64,000 bases of DNA from Erpobdella octoculata (lineage: Eukaryota > Annelida > Clitellata > Hirudinida > Erpobdellidae), in contig OZ022238.1 in NCBI GenBank assembly GCA_963978895.1, positions 41,928,528-41,992,527 of the forward strand, read 5' to 3'. The notes beneath the pieces were generated by a model. The model saw only the letters and a list, made by a program, of their open reading frames with translations. It did not search any database and had not been told where the DNA came from. Numbering within the stretch: position 1 is the first letter of the stretch; each line of letters starts with the position of its first letter. A program made the position numbers and the translations under genes. Shown piece by piece: positions 12,101 to 23,526 of the stretch.

Positions 12101-13215
12101 TTTTTATTCATGCCGCATAATTTCTATGCTTTTAAAGCTAATGTTGTTATTTCAATTTACTGGTTCAGTTTCAGTAAGCATAATTTTTTTATATTATTTG
12201 CATCTAGTCGTTATAGTTAACCAAAAACAGCACAAAAATTATTGTCATTTTTTATAAAAGTATCTTTTTTTAGATATTCCATCGAACTAGAGCATTCAAT
12301 CTGGTTCAAATGCTTCAGTTTGTAAGCAAGAAGTTTTCATCTTATTACGAAAGAAGGCTTCTTGATTTTTCTTCAAATCGTCTCCAGAGACCACCTGCAA
12401 GGTTCCCAAAATATGAAGGCCAACTTATTACCCAAACCTCAAAAGATTTTTTTGAGGTTTCATCGTCTCAACCACATAAAAATGAAAGCTATGTAGTTAA
12501 TCTAGCATTCATCTGCACATGTTTTGCTGGCTGTACAGGCAAAATGTGCAAGCACATCTACTATGTCTTGTCCATGCAACCACATGCTGGTCACAATTAC
12601 CATGCTAGTGATCTTAGGGAATTAATGTTTGTGGTTGCCTGTGGACATCGACCTGTTGATGGATGGCTAGATAGCTTGCATCGTCATACATTCTCTAATT
12701 GTGAAAACTCAATCCCAGATCATGAGAACTCAATCCCAGATCATGAGAACTCAAACCTTGAATCTGCAGGCCTTCAAATTCCAGACGAGCAATATGAAAG
12801 TGCTGTAAAAGAATTCTACAGGATGTGTGAGGAACGCATTTTCAGTCATGGAAAAAGAAACAAAGAGCAATTTTTTCCAGCTGTTTGCTCTGCCATAAAA
12901 ACTTTAAAAACAGTGGCAACTGCGAATGCTGCTGCGAGTGTACTGCACACACTGGGAAAATATTGTGGAGGTGGCAACGCCTCAGCGAAACGCAGTACAA
13001 TTTCTATTCAATCAACTGCCTTGGCTCGCCGAAGAAAAGTGTTGCGAGGAAGTGCTCCAGGGGAACCAGGCCGTCCCAGAAAATTGGCAATTCTTCGCGA
13101 TAATCTTCACGATTACAGCATGCCAAGGAGACGCCTGCTTGCACCTGCTCGTCATAACTTGTCTGAATGTGTAAATAGAAATATTGGACTTGGAAAAACT
13201 CATTTTAAAAAGTGA
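9106..13215 (+). CDS. MULE transposase with SWIM zinc finger and N-terminal hydrophobic segment
   Basis: Exons: 9106-9351, 9452-9538, 9631-9717, 9997-10861, 10969-11155, 11304-11459, 11826-12003, 12274-13215. All junctions are GT-AG, phases agree, and the 2748 bases give 915 residues. The DDE catalytic set is visible: D406 in LMFVDSSGG, D476 in VMTDDSTSEQA with the downstream CQFHILQAVW motif (H500), and E593 in NNTNNYVEAFMR. The SWIM finger CxC-x8-CxH is C683, C685, C694 and H696. The protein should bind the terminal repeats and cut and paste the element. Oddities: residues 22-42 are a strong hydrophobic helix after a basic stretch, exons 2 and 3 are identical, and residues near 760 contain a repeated NSIPDHE motif. 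An upstream GTG-led extension in the same frame is ignored in favour of the ATG. Confidence 0.88.
9359..9723 (+). repeat. Tandem duplication of an 87-base transposase exon with flanking introns
   Basis: The unit of about 179 bp contains the intron end (GATAAACAATATTACAG), an 87-base exon and the following donor (GTAAGTAG). The two exon copies, 9452-9538 and 9631-9717, are identical in sequence. Each encodes 29 residues ending DFPEPLSK, and the end of exon 1 (SPEPLSK) is a diverged third version. The 87-base length keeps the frame, so isoforms with zero, one or two copies would all be readable. Confidence 0.9.
11556..11699 (+). mobile_element. Truncated Helitron in MULE intron 6
   Basis: A CATA run is followed by the purine-rich GGAGCGGGGAAAGAAGCGGG body and then the 3' terminus CCCCGGGCAACGCTGGGTAC, CCCACTAG with a flanking T. 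The 5' leader of the family is missing. It lies between transposase exons 6 and 7 in the same orientation, so it should be spliced out. Confidence 0.7.
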
Positions 13216-13239
13216 TGCAGCATTTTGTTTTTCTTTTAG

Positions 13240-13381
13240 TGTTCTTTATTGTTTTTTGTGCAAACAAAATATTGTTCTATTAGTGTTCTATTATTGGTTT
13301 TATTTGCGTGTTTGTTCTTTACTGGTTTCAAAAAAAATTCTAAATTCCATAGTCATTTGAAAGTTACGTATGTTTTTCATG

Positions 13382-13450
<69 letters not shown>

Positions 13451-13775
13451 CCAATATTGCATAAGTTGTTCTATTAGTGTAATAACTTTCTTTGGTTCTT
13501 TACTGTTTTTTGTGCAATTTTTTTATTGGGTTCTCATTTTTATAGTCATTTAAAAGTTTGTCATATTTGTCATGCTTACATATCAAGTATTTAGGAGAGT
13601 GGTGTATATATATATATCAAGTATTGCATAAGTTCTATTAGTGTAATAACTTTGTTTTGAATCTTTACTGTTTTTTGTGCAATGTTTTTTATTGGGTTCT
13701 CATTTTTATAGTCATTTAAAAGTTTCTCATATTTGTCATGTTTACATATCAAGTATTTAGGAGAGTGGTATAAGT
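13240..13775. repeat. AT microsatellite and ~165-bp tandem repeats in the MULE 3' region
   Basis: An AT run at 13386-13450 is followed by two copies of a unit of about 165 bp starting with TATTGCATAAGTTGTTCTAT. They are found at about 13456 and 13622, and the unit includes TTTACTGTTTTTTGTGCAAT and ATATCAAGTATTTAGGAGAG. A more diverged partial copy begins near 13240. They lie just after the transposase stop. No frame is conserved. Confidence 0.75.
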
Positions 13776-14668
13776 TGTTTTATAAATGTTATATTGTTTC
13801 TATCTTCATTTTGAAAATTATGACAAGGAAATATAAAGCAGTGCTTCATTGTCTATGTCTTCAGAATTCCTTTGAAATTAGGAACATTTCTAAATCGATT
13901 CATTTCAAAGTAAAACTTTAAATAACTATTACTGTGTTAAACAGGTTATAGATGTGTTTAGCTTAAAACAAGAATATAGCATAACAAGATTTCAAGTGGT
14001 TTAGATAGAATAGCTACAGAATGAAATTTAACATAACATGGTTTAAAGTGGTTCAGTGTGACAACCACTACAAAATAAAGTTGAAATCCAATCTTTCAAA
14101 GCATTATTTTGAAGCTGTTGATGGATTTAAAAAAACTACTTAACTAAGCAAGGTTCAAGCGTTTACTAGTGGTACTGGATTGATTATGGTCAAACCTCAT
14201 CTAGAATACTGTGTATATCATTGATAGTATATATCAATGGTGTATATAGACTAGAGTCCCTACCCAAAAAAATAATTTTAAGAAAAAGTTTATGGATATA
14301 ATTATCTTCAAAAGTTGAAAGTGACCCTTAAGCAGAGATTTTTCAGTAGCTTGGCTGTCAGCTTAGTGGCTTAAACAGTAACAGTAAACTTGAGTAAACC
14401 ATTAGAGTAGATGAGTAGAAGTTCAAGATAACTCATTTCTTAGCCATACTTTGGCTTCTTTGTTGGGGACCCTCGAACATAGTTTTGAGTCGTCTGCAAA
14501 ATTTGAAAACCCAAGTTTTAGTGAACTTTAACTTTAATGACAAGTGTTTCGGAGAAAAAATTTAGTGCAGAGCAGTTGAGCGCAGTGTAAACATTTCAAA
14601 AATACACTAAGCACGTGATTGGCATTTCCATTGACGACTAGTGCAGAATTAACATAGCCAGTGCTGTT
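13776..14668. other. 3' noncoding part of the MULE
   Basis: AT-rich DNA between the tandem repeats and the right terminal repeat. I see no exon, and short frames do not resemble a second transposon gene (no mudrB-like frame). Confidence 0.5.
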
Positions 14669-14738
14669 CTATATATAGCACACTAATTAATATGCAAGTG
14701 GAAGTTTCCGAGGCTGTTTGTATATTCGCGGCCGGCTA

Positions 14739-15830
14739 GCTCTATTGTTTTTAAAAGGTACAATACCATCATCAATAATAAATGCTTTGTTTAATGAAAA
14801 AGTCTCTCTGAAGATCTCTCCGAATCCGATTCTTTCTACTAGTCTACGAACCCAAATGAACAATAGGAACTTAATCAAGATTACTAGATTACTGCTCATT
14901 AAGCTCGCCGATGAGATTATAAATTGCCGTCGTGTTTGCATCCTCTTCGCATCTGTCGAAGCAGCTCATATTTCATTTAAACTGGAAGTTATTAGGCGAC
15001 TTAAAACTTCCCAGAAATGTTCTCCAACGCTTTTCACAAACCCACATCGACGTGCCAACGAATGTCGTTTACAAACAGTCACGGTGTTGTCGATAATGAT
15101 TCAATTCAGTCACGCTTGTTCCGCTCTCGATTCCAATGCGCTGTTCGTTCATGTAATTTTTTTTAGCTCTGTATCACTGTGCATATCTTGGCTTTTGTTC
15201 AACTGCCATTAACTCGATTCGCGATTTTCTTACAAACAACCAGCATTATCAATTATATTAAATAATGCGTTGTAGCATAACTTAAGCATTTTTCTATGTA
15301 ACACGCCATAAGTGCTTAAATGTGATCACGTGCAGTTTTCTGAAATACCATTTACATTTAATATAACCATACCCGATTAGGTCAGAAACGTCAAAAAGAA
15401 TCTTATTCAATAAGTCACAAGGTCTGGCTTTACGTCGGCACCTCCGGGTTGATAAACCCGGCCTGTGTCTGATATTTTTTAAGTCGTTAACAAAGCAACA
15501 AAAAATTCCCGACATAAAATGCGCATTTTTGACGCTAATGACTTGAATAATGAACATACGAGTTGATCGGTTATTAAGACTGGAATGTATTTGTATAGCG
15601 TCTTACAGTAGAAGCTGTCACGGAAACATATACCTAAAGCAAATAGTAGAATAGAAATATGTTATGTAAAGGTCACAACTCACATAACAATCAGCTTGCT
15701 TATGATTAAGAAGATTTATATGGCCAATTCTCTATACAACCATGATTCAAAGTTGTTACAATTTAATACGAAAATTACTGCTAGGAATTGTTCCTAAACA
15801 ATAAGGTGCTGTTAACTCTCAAGCTATTCA
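14739..15830. other. Intergenic stretch, no gene recognised
   Basis: This is host DNA after the right target duplication. A 164-residue plus-strand frame (14718-15212) starts inside the MULE terminus and has no recognisable motif, so it is not called. It could hold distal Rap2 regulatory sequence. Confidence 0.4.
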
Positions 15831-16245
15831 CTCCGCCCACTAGCGATTTAGCGACGACCATAGGCGGGTCCCTCATTGCTGACTAATACAAACTTTTTCA
15901 TTTGTAACCAGAATTTATTGCTCTTAGTAGACTGAAGTGGAGAGTTTAGTGCTTGATATATTTTAAATTGTAACGAAATCTGAAATTTTTGTAAAACGTT
16001 TACCTTTTTATTCGTGTTTTTTATCGCTCAAGAAGGCCCAATTTTGAGCGAAAGAGTATAGTGGTCGATCAGTTTCCTTTGGTATGTTTTGTTGTAGTTT
16101 GTTGTCTTGTTTTATTGACGCTTATTTGTTTTGTTCAAAAACATTTTATAATTTAATTTCTTACAGGATAAAGCTCTCATCAGACGAGCTTCTCCGTAAA
16201 TCGACTGTCGCCCCATATCTTACCAATAACAAATAACAACAAACA
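15831..16245 (+). promoter_or_regulatory. Rap2 promoter and 5' untranslated region with intron
   Basis: A CTCCGCCCAC GC-box-like motif lies at about 15831. A likely 5' UTR donor (TTTG|GTATGT after 16081) pairs with an acceptor (TTTCTTACAG|GATAAAG at about 16166), leaving a short leader before the ATG at 16246 in the context CAAACAATGAG. The transcription start is not defined. Confidence 0.4.
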
Positions 16246-19038
16246 ATGAGAGAGTTGAAAGCAGTAGTTTTGGGTAGCGGAGGAGTTGGTAAAAGTGCAC
16301 TGACAGTGAAATTTGTGACTGGAGCTTTTATCGAGCGGTATGATCCCACTGTCGAAGATTTTTATAGAAAGGAAATCGAAGTTGATGGCGAGCCGTCAGT
16401 GCTCGAAATACTTGACACCGCGGGTACAGAGCAGTTTGCCTCAATGAGAGACTTATACATAAAAAATGGACAGGGTTTCGTTGTTGTGTACAGCATAGCC
16501 AGTCTACAAACGTTCTACGACATTCGAACTATGAGAGAACAAATTATTCGAGTAAAGCGCAGGTTAAAAGTCCCCATCATTCTTGTTGGTAATAAAAGAG
16601 ACATGGAAGAGCAAAGAGAGGTTGGATTATTTGATTATTATGATTATTATTATTTTTTAATATAGTTTTTTTTCTAATTAAATAAATTTTTGACAGTTTA
16701 GATAAAAATAATCTGGTAATCAGATAATTATGAACAATACATGGTACAAAAATAATAATTAAAATTAATCAAGATAGGGGGGATGGGTTTGGGACTAGGA
16801 AGCAATTTTTGGTATACATTTTTATTCTACGTACCAGGTATTGTTTTAGATTGCCTTATTTAGGTCCAGTTATTTCCAGTGGTTAAAGCCAGCGACTAGC
16901 AGTAACTGGGTTGTCGGTTTGAGTGCAGCACATGTTCGAAGGTTTACTCAGTCTTCCACTTCTTTTTGGGCTGGTGAAATGAGTACCAGCTTTACTACTT
17001 GGGGAAATAAGGCTTGACTCATTTTAATTTCAGAGAGAAATACGGCTGTCCAATTTGCATGAACTGTTTCTGGAACTGCTGAAGTACACTTTAGGGTAAT
17101 CATGTACAATAGGTCCAGTAGTTATTTTCGGTGTTTTTAATTATTTTCCCGCAATAATAATTATATATTTGTAATCACAATAATAACTCAAATTTAATGA
17201 ACCAAGCAGTTTATTAATTTTTGATAATAAAATTTTCTCGGAAAACTCACGAAATGCGCAAGAGAACAGCAACAAAAACTATGAATAGCGAAGTCAAACA
17301 GAAATTTCTATTTATAGCGCAGAAAAGAAATACTTACAGCGCTTAAAAACAAATTATTAGCAAAAGTAACACAAAAAATAGTATTCACGCAGTCAAAATA
17401 ACATTTACAAAAAAAATGTAAGTTTATTTAAGTCCGAACTGTTCTTCATAGAATGTTAAACGCGATAGTTTTCAATTAAGGCATACAAATTAATTCATAC
17501 TTTTTTTTAAAAATAAGTAATTTGTTTTTAAATTGTTTTATAAAAACTCGCACAATAAATTTATTTGACAACTAATTTATTTGACATTTCATTTCGCTTC
17601 GCCTTTAGTTAGTTTACTGTTTATGAACCTAGTTTTTCCTACTACCTGGCGGATTTCCGTCATTAACTTCTTTTTTAATTATATTTTCAAGACATTATTT
17701 GGATCATCCGATTGGTAATTTTATTCTGTTTCTAATTATATTAATTTTATATTAAAAAAATAATTAAAAACACCAAAAATAACTACTGGACCTATTGTAC
17801 ATGATTACCCACTTTAGTATATCACTAATAAAGGGTACCATGATGACTTAACTTTTGCTTGTCTGTGAATTTTGTAGATGTGTGAGTAGAGTAGCAGATT
17901 TCAAATTCAAGTATTAGCTCTTCTTGAAATGTTTTATGGCAAGATTTTATCAAAAAGGCTGATCTCTGAGATGACGTCACATTCAAGCAATTGAGATTTT
18001 TGCATTGCTGCGGAAAAAGTTTGAATTGATTGTCGAAAAAATAATTGATTACCAACTCAACATTTCAAGCATCAAAGGTGAATAAGTAGCTATTTATGAT
18101 AAGTAGGTTCTCTTTTTACACTTTGAATTATATTAACCCGTGGAACTGTGGGTGGGAAAATAAACTGGGTAATCGCAGGATCACACGGGCATCACCACTA
18201 GTGAGGTTGGTGGTCTTGAGTTCAGCTGGTTTTCAGCGGGTTGTAAAGTCAGTCTCTTTGCATGATTGTATTGTATTAAATAGATATTTGATAGCTGTTT
18301 GATGAGTAATAATATATAATGGAGAGTCAGGGAATGAAAAAAGATATATTAATAAGTATGTTTTGTTTGAAAGTTGATACATTGAGATAGGAAGAATATG
18401 TGGCTCTTATTACTCACATAAAATATTAACTTGGATATAAATTGCTGTTTTTTTTTTAAGCTTAAATGATAATCATCTGTTGCTGTTGAAATCTTATTAT
18501 TGTGTTTGAAAGTTTTCACAATGATTCTTTACGATCATACTTTATTTATATTAATAAATATCCACAACAACATTTGTAAAGCCGACAAATAATTTGATCA
18601 TAGTTTAATTAATTTAATCAACAGCCTCCAATTGAGATTCTCTTTAGGCTAGCAGAAAATTAGAAGTAGACACAGGATATTCATTGTGCATTGTATTATT
18701 ATTTGCTCGAGAATTTTGCATGAGACAAATACATGGGAGTTTTGTTAGCATTTCTTTGTTAGGCATGCCTGATTGTTGTTGATCAGTTTTGTACATGTTT
18801 TTAATGTATTTAATTTAAAAATGGTTTTTCAATAGATATTGTTAACACTTTCACGCTGCATTTTCATTTCCAGGTTCCATACAAAGAGGGTCTGACGCTG
18901 GCCAGGCAGTGGGGCTGTCCGTTTGTCGAGTCGTCTGCCAAAAGTACGCACGACGTCAACGACGTTTTCATTGAAATCGTCAGAGAAATGACCGCCGCTT
19001 CGTCCAAGTCAAACTCTTCTTGTTGTTCTATTTTATGA
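16246..19038 (+). CDS. RAP2: Rap2 small GTPase
   Basis: Exons 16246-16620 and 18874-19038 join in phase at QRE|VPY to give 179 residues, close to the usual 183. Visible motifs: P-loop GSGGVGKS (10-17), effector loop YDPTVEDFY with Phe39 (Rap2 has Phe where Rap1 has Ser), DTAGTEQF with Thr61 typical of Rap, NKRD for guanine binding, SSAKS, and C-terminal CCSIL. The final CSIL CAAX box ending in Leu predicts geranylgeranylation, and the preceding Cys could be palmitoylated, so the protein would sit on membranes and signal to kinases and adhesion. The 2.25-kb intron holds a complete MITE and SINE remnants. The upstream in-frame run past the donor at 16621 soon stops, confirming the splice. Confidence 0.95.
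16865..17040 (+). repeat. tRNA-derived SINE remnant in the Rap2 intron
   Basis: GTGGTTAAAGC resembles a pol III A box and GTCGGTTTGAGTGC a degenerate B box about 35 bases later. A non-tRNA body follows with AATGAGTACCAGCTTTACTA and CTTGGGGAAATAAGGC. The spacing and the tRNA-like head support a decayed tRNA-SINE. It ends next to the MITE at 17094. Confidence 0.5.
17094..17810. mobile_element. 717-bp MITE with ~50-bp inverted termini
   Basis: Starts GGGTAATCATGTACAATAGG and ends with its complement ACCTATTGTACATGATTACC plus C. About 50 bases pair, including ATTTTCGGTGTTTTTAATTA, with few mismatches. It is flanked by ACTTTA on both sides (a 6-bp duplication, possibly 7-8 because the termini overlap it). 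Interior blocks such as CTCGGAAAACTCACGAAATG are shared with the pair in TOP3B intron 1 (33017-34190), so this is one family. It has no coding capacity. Confidence 0.85.
18130..18290 (+). repeat. Diverged SINE-like segment in the Rap2 intron
   Basis: GGGTTGTAAAGTCAGTCTCT then TTGCATGATTGT resembles the tail region of the SINE at 50399-50600 (TATAAATGACTGCCTTTGCA), and the preceding ACGGGCATCACCA resembles its GCCGGCGTCACCA. The similarity is weak and judged by eye only. Confidence 0.3.
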
Positions 19039-19439
19039 AGCATCTGCCAGCCAATCACGTATGTTTCTTTTGACTGCTTCGTTTTAGCTTGTTTACTTTT
19101 AGCGTAAGCAATATAGTTTAGAATTGCCTTGAGAATATAACAAGATAATAATATCTTACACTGTTTTTTTAAGTAAGTTAGTCAGCTGTCACTACATGAG
19201 GTGTGAAGTACTGTTCTGTATGCTTACCAACAACACTTTCACATGTGTTTATGTCAGATTTTTAGTGAAATTAAATTCATAATTTATTATCGTGGTTTAT
19301 CATTAACCTTTTTTGGCATGGATTGATGATTCTTGAATTTACTTGTTCACATAATTTGATGTTTTTCTTTACAAATTTATTACTTTAATACATTTATATT
19401 ATTTAGTCTTATCCAGTTCTCTACATCTTTTCAAAAACT

Positions 19440-19935
19440 TTTTAATGTCACTTTTATTTATCAAGCTTTAATTTTTATGTTTAAATATTTTAATAATGAA
19501 TTACCCGCAATATTTAAAAATTACTTTATTTTATCAAAAAATGTCCATTCTAACAACCTACGTATAGTAGATAATTTTAGAATAGGTACTTATAAAACTA
19601 ATCTTCTAAAATATTTCATAAAATACCTAGGCCCGAAGATTTGGAATAATGCGTTTGCAAATCTAAATGTGTCTTCTTTACAAACCTTCAAAAAATCAGT
19701 AAAGGCTTTCAGTGTAAATAAAGACTTAGATTGCTATACGAACATCTTATTATAATTTTACCTCAATTTTTCAAACTTTTTATGACATTTTTAGTTTTCT
19801 GTTGACTTTTTGTAAAATTTTATTATGACTTTGTATTTATTTTATTTGTTTTGAGGGATTACAACATTTTTAGGTTGATTGTCTTGCGGAGGTAACTCCT
19901 TTCATCAACCTTGTTGAATTAATAAACGTTTAAAA
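19440..19935 (+). mobile_element. 5'-truncated LINE, C-terminal ORF remnant
   Basis: The frame 19477-19755 encodes a peptide with YLGPKIWNNAFANLN followed by SLQTFKKSVKAF. This is the pattern that ends many CR1-like LINE polyproteins (GPKIWNSLP..., then a F/K-rich tail). After the stop come a few hundred bases of 3' sequence and an A-rich end near 19930. It lies downstream of Rap2 in the same direction. Confidence 0.65.
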
Positions 19936-22900
19936 AAAAATTAAGAATTTAGTTTTGTGGAATGACCATTTTTTTCATTTCACAAGTTCTTGTGTTTGTC
20001 CACAGACATGTTCTCCATTTTCATCTGAATGTACCCTTTACTATTTAAATTACATTAATTAGATATGTGTGTTACACCTTGAATGTGATCTAGAATTACA
20101 ATGAGACAGGAAATGGTGTGACTGACATTTCTGTGTTGTGAAACGGCCATGAGAAAGCTTGTTCGTTTGAACAAAAGAATGCATGTCTTGTCTTCGATAT
20201 GAAAATTAGGATTAAGATATCGTTTTGGCTTGTAGTTTTGTGTCTATAAACTAGCATTTCTACTTTATAATAAATGTGGAAGGATGTTCTTCTTGAAAGT
20301 TAATTGTTAATTTTATAGTAAAAAACGGTTTCAGTTGATTGATTCACTTTTGGTTGTTGAAGTAATTTTTCATGAAGATTGTGTGTGTGTGTGTATCATA
20401 TAAAAACTGCTCCAGGTAGATAACTGTGATTCGAGAAGTCAGATTGCATTATAAGATAAGTGTTTATAGGAGATGTACTTGAGTTTAAAAATCTCTCAGA
20501 ATAGTACTAAATGGTTTTTGGCAGTGAGTTAGTTGCTTTTGTAAGAAGAAAAAGGAGTAATGATATTAGTTGTTGTAATTAAATTTTGTATTTAAGATAG
20601 TTAATAAGTTTGTTTAGTTTAAGTAAAAAAAGCCTGTTTATAGATATATATTTCATCTATTAATATAATATTTAGTTATATTTTATCTAATATAATAGTT
20701 AGATGATTAGAATATTAGTCTACCATATTGTCTACTATAAATAATGTTTGGATATATTTCATCAAATATATTAGCTATGTAGACGTCTGGTATGCTCTGC
20801 TGTCTGACATCATGCTTTCTAGTGTGTTCCTGGTTTACATAGAATTGAACACTCTTTCTGCACGATAAAAAGTCCACTGATATATTGAAATGGAAATTAA
20901 ACTACTCAAAATTTATTTGTGACATTGTTTGGATTTTTCTTTCAATTGAGACCATTGTTCACTCTATCTTATTATTAAAGATATTATTTTATTTACAACT
21001 CTCACGTTAATTAACTCATTAATTATTTCGATATTTCAAAATAGTGCCAATAAAAATTTTAAGTACAACTTTTAGATTTTGTTCATCTAATAATCGAGTA
21101 TTTATCAATTTTATTTTCAGGAACTTTGTCCAGACTTTAATCTTTTGTGATACTTGCCGACCGACCGGAAACACTTTTAATTTAAATTTTTTGAAGAAGA
21201 AGAGGAGGAGGCTGGAAAGAAATTTTCGGTCGTTCTGAAGAGCTTCATTGGTGGAAATCGATACAGTTTGCATGTGCTAACAAACAGATCTGATCAAGTC
21301 ATGAAGTTCTAAGTAACAGTCACTTCGTGTGTACAATGTCATGTCTGTGTGTGTATGTGTATAATGTCGCGCGGTGCGTACGTACAATGTTTCTGAACTC
21401 TTCTCGGGTTATGCCTTATTGATAAACAATTTTGTTGATAAGTTTTTTCCGAGATTTATGCAGCCGTTAGCTATCACTGTATGAAAATAATCGGGATTTT
21501 TTTGTTTGCTTCTTGAGAGAGAATAAGCTTGTCATGACATATTTCAAATGTGGCTAAGCCATTTATGCAACTCAAACTTTATAGTTTTTTTTTTTAAACG
21601 ATGTTTATAAATGTTTTATAATGGATATGTTATGCATGCATGCATCAAGTTAACGTTAGCTCAAAAAGATCAGCTTGTCCTAAATAACAACGTAAAGTCC
21701 ATCGCAAGGAACGGTTCAAACTAAAATATTCCTAATGTTTTTGCTCAGAATATTTTTCTGTACTAATCACATACATAGATGCCTGTTTGCTCGTGTAGCT
21801 GTCCGTGTTCCATTTTAAGTTATTTGTTCGTCTGTCGTGTGCGTGCGGCTATTTTATACTTTTAGTCACTTTGTTCTTGTTGTGGTCCTCCTGTCAGTCA
21901 GTTTTTTCTGTTTGAAGTCTTTTTTGGAGCCGGAAATTTCAAGAGAGGGTCACGTCCGACCGTCGCAAAATTTCGTTTACGATTACGAAAACATCCGTGG
22001 AAGAAATGTGCTTGCAATTTCGGGCTGCTGATGAAGTTAAGTGTCTTCGAAACTAAAACAATGTTGCTTCTTTAAAAAAAAAGTATTGTTGAGTATTTGC
22101 TTAATATTTTCTGATGTACTGTTTTTTTTTATTATTATTATTATTGCTGTGTAAGATACGTTGCTATGTGATTACTGAATATCAATGCGACTTTTGTTTG
22201 CAATTATATCATCTGCATTTTTCCAGATCTGTCTTTTTGTGGTTTTATTTGAATTATTATTATTATTATGGCTTTAACAATTTCAATATTATTTTTTCAA
22301 ATGGGGAATTGAGTGAATTTAGGAAATTGTTTGAAAGAAAGAATGGATGTTGTAATTCAATAGAAAATTTTTAAAAAGACTTTTCTAATGGATTGTTGTT
22401 TAAAATAGATTTGACAGTTTGGAGTAAAACTGCAATGTTGGAAAGAGAGTGCATGGTAAAGTAGACCTCATCTTTCTAAATATATACTTGTATATATGTA
22501 TACAATATATATTGATGTTGTTATAAATTTTGATCACTCAGTAATTGGTGCGTGGGGAGAGTTGTCTGAGGTGTTGTAGATAATTGGGTTAAAATAAGTG
22601 CCTTTAATCAAAAAATTGAACTAAGGAAATAAGTGCTCAGCATAAAAATCACTGCCTGATAAGTCACATCAGTTGATGGAGCGTGCAGGTATTCCATGTT
22701 AATTGAATTAAATTTGTTTTCTGTGATGCATGGCTTGAATCTACTATTGATGTATTCGAGGGTGCAATGTATGTACGTACGAACAGCATTGGGTTCATGC
22801 TACCGTCGCCGATGCATGAGGAGTTGTAGAAAATTGTCATATACTAGGCATGACATTAATGACTTAATGTCCTAATGAAAGTTTCCATATGGTCTAACTA

Positions 22901-23526
22901 GATCAATATCAGCACCTGGGGGACAAAAATGAGAAAAGTTAAGCTCCATATCAAAACCAAAATCGTGTTTAAGCAGCTTATCAAATAAAAGTTACTTTTC
23001 AAATACTTTCTCTTTCCAAAAAACCTAATGACCGGATAGAGGGGTTGTCGTTAGTATATACTTTTCCCAAAAAAATTTCAAACTCATAATTTTAATGGGG
23101 GTCCGCAACAGTTTGTGGGTGATCGATATACCGGGGCCCCCGTGGCTACGCGTCTTAAGAAAACTATCGCTGTGGCTGCTTGGTGTGATTAATTAGAGAC
23201 TCGTCTTAACTTATTTAACCATTGAATACCTCTCTGAGGTATAAGGTACCCTACTTCATTGACAGGAGTAGGTACATATCATACCTGGATATAATAACGA
23301 GTAATGGTATTTTGATAAAACTGGCATCTTCATTAAAAAATTTACAAAATTGTATAAGAAAAAACTTACCACTCAAAAATTACTTAAAACATAAAAAAAA
23401 TGACTATATATTTCTTTTTAAAATATTGAAATCAAATGTCTTCAAAATGACACTTGTTACATCGTTTGGTTGTCATAGTGGCGCTGTTATTGGATCGGTA
23501 AATTAAACAATTTATTGTTTGGATTT
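19936..23526. other. Rap2 downstream and intergenic region
   Basis: AT-rich with many possible AATAAA signals; part may be a long Rap2 3' UTR. Short frames at 21837-22031, 22114-22374 and 23222-23506 have no recognisable domain. At 22910-23150 a block with GGGGGTCCGCAACAG and ATACCGGGGCCCCCGTGG looks like a transposon fragment. Confidence 0.4.

Larger units (their letters stand above)
8886..14729 (+). mobile_element. Complete Mutator-like element (MULE), 5.84 kb
   Basis: The left end 8886-8946 (GCGAATATACAATCCGCCTC onward) is the reverse complement of 14669-14729. About 45 inner bases match exactly and the outer bases have a few differences. The element is flanked by a perfect 9-bp direct repeat GGCCGGCTA (8877-8885 and 14730-14738), the target-duplication length expected for Mutator-like elements. 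It contains one plus-strand gene for a MULE transposase with SWIM zinc finger, whose eight exons join without stop or frameshift. A short Helitron fragment sits in intron 6, and AT-rich tandem repeats fill the 3' noncoding part. Structurally it looks autonomous and fairly young; activity is inference. Confidence 0.92.

Noticed and set aside
14718..15212. 164-residue plus-strand frame
   Set aside because: Begins inside the MULE terminus and continues into host DNA without any motif or splice support.
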